Shown here piece by piece: positions 60,003-64,000 of a DNA stretch of 64,000 bases. Source of the stretch: Osedax fenrisi. Lineage: Eukaryota; Annelida; Polychaeta; Sabellida; Siboglinidae. The notes below the pieces were generated by a model that was not told the DNA's origin, made no database searches, and saw nothing but the letters and a program-made list of their open reading frames with translations. Location: positions 36,702,473 to 36,766,472 of the forward strand of contig OZ025240.1 in assembly GCA_964019155.1 (NCBI GenBank), given 5' to 3'. The translations under genes were made by a program, and so were the position numbers. Every line of letters begins with the position of its first letter. Position 1 is the stretch's first letter.

Positions 60003-60222
60003 AATATGTGTACCTTACATCTTTATGATATTAAAAGATTTTTAAATTAATAAAGTTATGTTAAAGTATTCTTTGTTGGTACTCGTGATACAGTTATGTT
60101 AAAGTATTCTTTGTTGGTACTCGTGATACAATTGTATCACGAGTACCAACAAAGAATACTTTAACATAACTTTATTAATTTAAAAATCTTTTAATATCAT
60201 AAAGATGTAAGGTACACATATT
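60003..60222. repeat. 220-bp perfect-arm palindrome with a 38-bp direct duplication
   Basis: The left arm starting aatatgtgtaccttacatct and running to ggtactcgtgataca is mirrored base for base by the right arm ending agatgtaaggtacacatatt. The innermost 38 bp of the left arm (starting gttatgttaaagtattcttt) is present twice in tandem (60055-60092, 60093-60130). Arms of about 90 bp show no mismatch by eye. Confidence 0.93.
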
Positions 60223-60517
60223 ATGAATCCATATTACAGTGATTTCATTAGGATGACGACACATATGCAATCTATGATTTGTTGATAGTATTTATCTGTT
60301 GGCAGATAATTATAATGCGCTAATTCAATACTATTCAACTACAAATATTGATAGTCGTGAATATCAGGTTAATAGTTATTCGAGCTACGGTACGGAAATA
60401 TATCATGAAAATAGTATACTATTTCTTATAAGATTTCTTATAAGAAATCTTAATATAAACCTTCATATGTAGGAAAAATCTCTTAATAAAAAGTTGTATA
60501 TTGGTAAATCACTAATA
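60223..60517. other. Spacer, no gene seen
   Basis: AT-rich with a ttcttataagatttcttata direct repeat at about 60423-60448. Confidence 0.4.
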
Positions 60518-60989
60518 GGTATACCAAAGATTTTTCAAAGGAAAGATATAACACACGCGAAATCGTATAATTCGTTTTAGTATACAAAAATCAACAGCGC
60601 CACCTATATAGGGTCAATTTACTTAACTATTTTTATAGAACTATGTGTTATTTATAATGTAAATTCGTATCAAATTATGCACTTTTAAAAAGAAAAATCA
60701 TATGCTTTAATTTATTATTTATATTATGAAAACTAAGTGTTCATTGCTAATATAAAACAAAGTAATATGATATGTTGGTTTTACATGTTATAAATATCTA
60801 TGTGGCGAGTAAAATCTAATTTATATTGCATGTAATTTAAAAGAGCAATGACAATATTATAGTTAGCAATTCTCGGTAAACCTAAATATATTTAGATACT
60901 GCAGCTAGCAGTGGGGATGTATGAATATCAATCACGTTGCGTGGATAGGGAGTGTTATGTCTTTGCTTCGCAACATATTTGGGTATACC
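60518..60989. mobile_element. MITE with ggtatacc(c)aaa inverted ends
   Basis: Ends ggtataccaaagatttttca at 60518 and tgcgaagcaaag-type complement (cttcgcaacatatttgggta, tacc) at 60989. The same ends occur as short foldbacks at 19861 and 57053. The target duplication is unclear. No ORF. Confidence 0.55.
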
Positions 60990-61351
60990 TTATAATAGTT
61001 AAAATATATTAAAATGATAATGGCTGTATCTATATCGAAATGATTAGTAAAAGAATAATAAAAAGAAAAGAGATGAAATATAATTAAAACGTAAACTCTA
61101 CAACTTTATTATCCTCTGTTTATATTATTATGGGCGCGAAACTTTGAAAATCCAATAAAGATATTTAACTGATTAGAAAGTTTAACGTATAGTATGCATA
61201 TTATTATATCATATAAACAAGACATATGTATTTGTAGCTGATCAAATACAATAATTAGAAGTAATTACTAACCTTTATTATATTATAAAGATATTATAAT
61301 AATACTAGATATTATAATAATATTGATTTTAACATATATCAAGGCATATTA
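60990..61351. other. AT-rich spacer
   Basis: No gene or recognised repeat. Confidence 0.4.
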
Positions 61352-62155
61352 GGGGAAGGAAGGATAAGTTGACCCATGTTTTATGTATGTTACTAGTAAT
61401 CAAAATATACATATTTTTAAATAACCATAAAATAAATTTAACTAATATTATATTAATCTACGATATATTTTTAATTATTTATAATTATGTATATTTTGCG
61501 AATAACATGTATATTACTAAGCTATATAAATATGCATACAAACAGAAAAGTCGGGTAATTTGGCCGATAGTAAAATTGTACTCGATAGTTGAAATTATGT
61601 TCTAAAATATATAAATTAAATGTCTTGAATACAATGATGATTAAGTAGGCGCGAACTTAGAACATCGCCATATTAGATTATAGTAAAAGCCATACATTTT
61701 TATATCAATTCTAACCATTCATTATCTGATATCTGATTGGTTAATGATCGGCCAAATAACCCGACTTGCATCTGCCAAAATAGATATGTTGACGTACGAC
61801 GCACGTCGTGCGCTGTTATTTCAGCAATATATTTGTATCATATTGATATATAATGTAGATATTAACATATAGAATCAAGAATATATAATTTTTTATTTGT
61901 GTGTAAAAAATATCAGAATCCAACATGAATTTATGAAATGATAAGCAGATTAAGAGACACCTATTTTGTAGAAAATACGCATTTTTATAAAATCAATAAA
62001 TACTAATAATTATTGATTATTTAATAATATTATAAAAATAAATTATAACTATTCTTAAATATATTATGAAATTCTATAAATTGTATATAGACTTTTGTTG
62101 GGGTCATAACTAGTTTATGAAATATTGGAGTGGGCCAAATTACCTTTCCTTCCCC
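61352..62155. mobile_element. TA-target MITE (family M4)
   Basis: Ends ggggaaggaaggataagttg, accca at 61352 and the complement of ggggaaggaaaggtaatttg, gccca ending at 62155; TA on both sides (61350-61351, 62156-62157). The terminal core gtcgggtaatttggcc reappears inside at 61551-61566 and inverted (ggccaaataacccgac) at 61750-61766. The 78-codon ORF is a by-product. Confidence 0.85.
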
Positions 62156-63232
62156 TACTTTGGTAAAAGCAAACATTTAAATCTCAGTAGTAGGATAATT
62201 AAATAAATGTTGGATAGGTGATATGCTCGTTTGGTCTAGATTATCAAGTGCTGAATTTCTAGAAAATATTATTAATTTATGTGAATATAAAAAGTTATTC
62301 TCCATTAAGTATCATGATAAACTATTCACGGGAATACTAAGTAAGTGTATATATATATGGAAACTTATTATAAAAATATTAAATAAATAAATATATAAAT
62401 TTATAAATTAACTAAATATTTTCTAATAATTGAAAAGATATCACCAAGAATAATAATAGCCACATTTCAAGAAAACCCCGTTAACTACAATAATATCGTG
62501 CTATAGCCCAACAAATGTTAACGAAAAACAAGAAATTTAAATTTTTTACTATGATTTATCATCTCATGTAAGACAAATCTGACGCATGATTTACTAATAA
62601 TAGATGGTGATTTTTTTTACATAGAAACCAAATTACAGTCGCGTTATTCACAGATTAGATTTTAAATATCGTTTAATCGTGTTATAATTATAAAGATAAG
62701 TGCGTATTTATTTATTTTTATATTATTTATATTATTAGTATTGTTCAAAGTAATATCCAATATTAATATCCACTAAGATTGTAATATATTACATTGGTTT
62801 TGAAATTATATTAATTTTGTATTTAGATATATTTACATTAAGTATTTGTTTACATTTTATGATTAACAAAATTAAAATCAACAACAAATATATATTAATC
62901 ACAAAGATAATGTTCACTTACTGTTTACATATTTAATAACAACAACTACTTTATTTACTCTTTTAATCGATTATTATTATTCATAGATTAGTTATCCTCT
63001 ATTTATATTTAAATAATATATTGTATTAATATCATATTAATCTTACCTACTGTTTATTATTATTATATTGTATAAATACATTTATATACATTTTATGTAT
63101 ACATAAGTAAACTCCCTAATATATTAATATTTTTTATTTTTATTATTATTTCTAAATTATAATTGAAAATGCAATAAAAAAGTCATAAAAGATATTTATT
63201 GAAATTCCAAGTATTGTTAAATATTATATAAT

Positions 63233-63285
<53 letters not shown>

Positions 63286-63743
63286 CATGAATACGTTTAT
63301 ATATGTACAAATAATATTTATTAAATATATATATATTGGATATTTTTACTATTGTATTTTTTATATTTAAATACTGTATATTATTTTATTATTATTATTA
63401 TACTATGTTATTTCTATAATATTTATTTTTTTGTAATATTAAATATGGTAATATAATTTAATTGCTATTTATTTGTATATTTTATATAATATATATGGTA
63501 TATAATATAAAACCAATATAAACCCTAGGTACTCCATAATAAAATTAGTGTGACATATATTATATAAAAATCATCTTTTAATTTACCTCAATAATACTCT
63601 TCAAAAAAAGTATCAACGACTATAAATGAAAAAAACTTAAATGAAATAAGAAATAAAACTAGTATACTCTATAATGTTAAATAAACAATAGATTCTAATT
63701 ACGAAACAAGAAATTTAGAATAAAACAAAATATATCTGAAATT
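62156..63743. other. AT-rich stretch with (TA)n
   Basis: (TA)n lies at 63236-63284. From about 63690, the frame approaching the LINE fragment (NYETRNLE) appears shifted, so the LINE piece probably begins near 63690. No host gene is seen. Confidence 0.5.
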
Positions 63744-63986
63744 GTAGACCTAGTCAACATACATTATAATATACAAAACTATTTTAGATTAGTAAAATAC
63801 CAAGAAAATGATAATGTCATCAGGCCCTTACAAATTATTTTAAACTCTGAAATAGAAATTAATAATATAATACAAAATGCAAACAAATTAAAAAACTCAA
63901 AATTCAGAAATATAAGCATATCAAAAGAATACAATAAGGTTGAGTTGGAGACAATTAAAAAACTATCTATCGAGGCAAACAAATAA
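63744..63986 (+). pseudogene. LINE ORF1-type or RT-upstream fragment
   Basis: The plus-strand frame reads YFRLVKYQENDNVIRPLQII, LNSEIEINNIIQNANKLKNS and ISISKEYNKVE before TAA at 63984. It resembles the widespread invertebrate LINE segment 'xxRxGkyxexxxRPlxvxxxsxxxxxxvLxnAkkL ... vxIxxDxtxxEr', which in ORF1-like proteins contributes to nucleic-acid binding. A frameshift separates it from upstream coding text. The minus-strand ORF over the same bases is a shadow. The element may continue past the window edge. Confidence 0.6.
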
Positions 63987-64000
63987 ATCAACAACAAATA

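Overview
This looks like nuclear DNA of an animal (a metazoan invertebrate). The window is extremely AT-rich and full of (TA)n microsatellites, and almost every transposon lies next to or inside a TA-rich tract. No bacterial operons, ribosome-binding sites, rRNA or CRISPR arrays are visible. The species cannot be named from the sequence. The one host gene is an NK-like/Msx-related homeobox gene. That gene type, together with the mix of Helitron-like, hAT, pogo, non-LTR, Gypsy and tRNA-SINE elements, fits a non-insect invertebrate better than a vertebrate, but this is inference.

The main result is a four-exon homeobox gene on the minus strand (coding exons 26657-26402, 26271-26198, 22818-22723 and 20950-20567). 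Two of the exons are too short for ORF listings. All three junctions keep frame with GT/AG borders, giving a 269-residue protein. It has an N-terminal eh1-type motif (FSIEAIL), a motif reading WLQCTRYKPPKL, a complete homeodomain (residues about 99-158) and an Ala/Pro/Thr/Ser-rich tail. The homeodomain is split by introns after positions 12 and 44. The best family guess is Msxlx-like. The 5' region holds a CCAAT box and a GC-box-like site, and a CpG-rich island lies in intron 3.

The rest is mostly mobile-element debris. 1-10 kb: a MITE end, a LINE fragment, a tRNA-SINE (family B), a hAT MITE with a perfect 8-bp target duplication, a pogo MITE and two CpG-rich islands. 10-14.2 kb: two head-to-tail Helitron-like elements made of a degenerate repeat; an inverted relative lies at 28.2-29.7 kb. 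14.4-20 kb: SINE-B, a LINE tail, a TA-target MITE and foldbacks. 20.5-27 kb: the homeobox gene. 30.5-36.3 kb: a pogo transposase remnant, two more pogo-type MITEs and a decayed LINE with repeated 3' units. 37-38.6 kb: CpG-rich islands. 39.2-47.4 kb: two TA-target MITEs with internally repeated motifs, two larger hAT elements and SINEs. 47.4-48.1 kb: CpG-rich island. 49-52 kb: LINE RT and a Gypsy RT relic. 52.8-56.2 kb: nested MITEs and SINE-A. 58.8-60.3 kb: SINE-A, a CpG-rich island, and two palindromes of 116 and 220 bp. 61.3-62.2 kb: another TA-target MITE. The window ends in a LINE ORF fragment.

The CpG-rich islands (about 5.3, 8.5, 14.9, 21.2, 26.7, 31.9, 38.2, 42.9, 47.5 and 59.2 kb) stand out from the AT background. 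They carry homeodomain-type and other factor motifs but no convincing exons, apart from the gene's own. A plausible reading is a developmental gene surrounded by regulatory islands in a transposon-rich gene desert; this is inference only.
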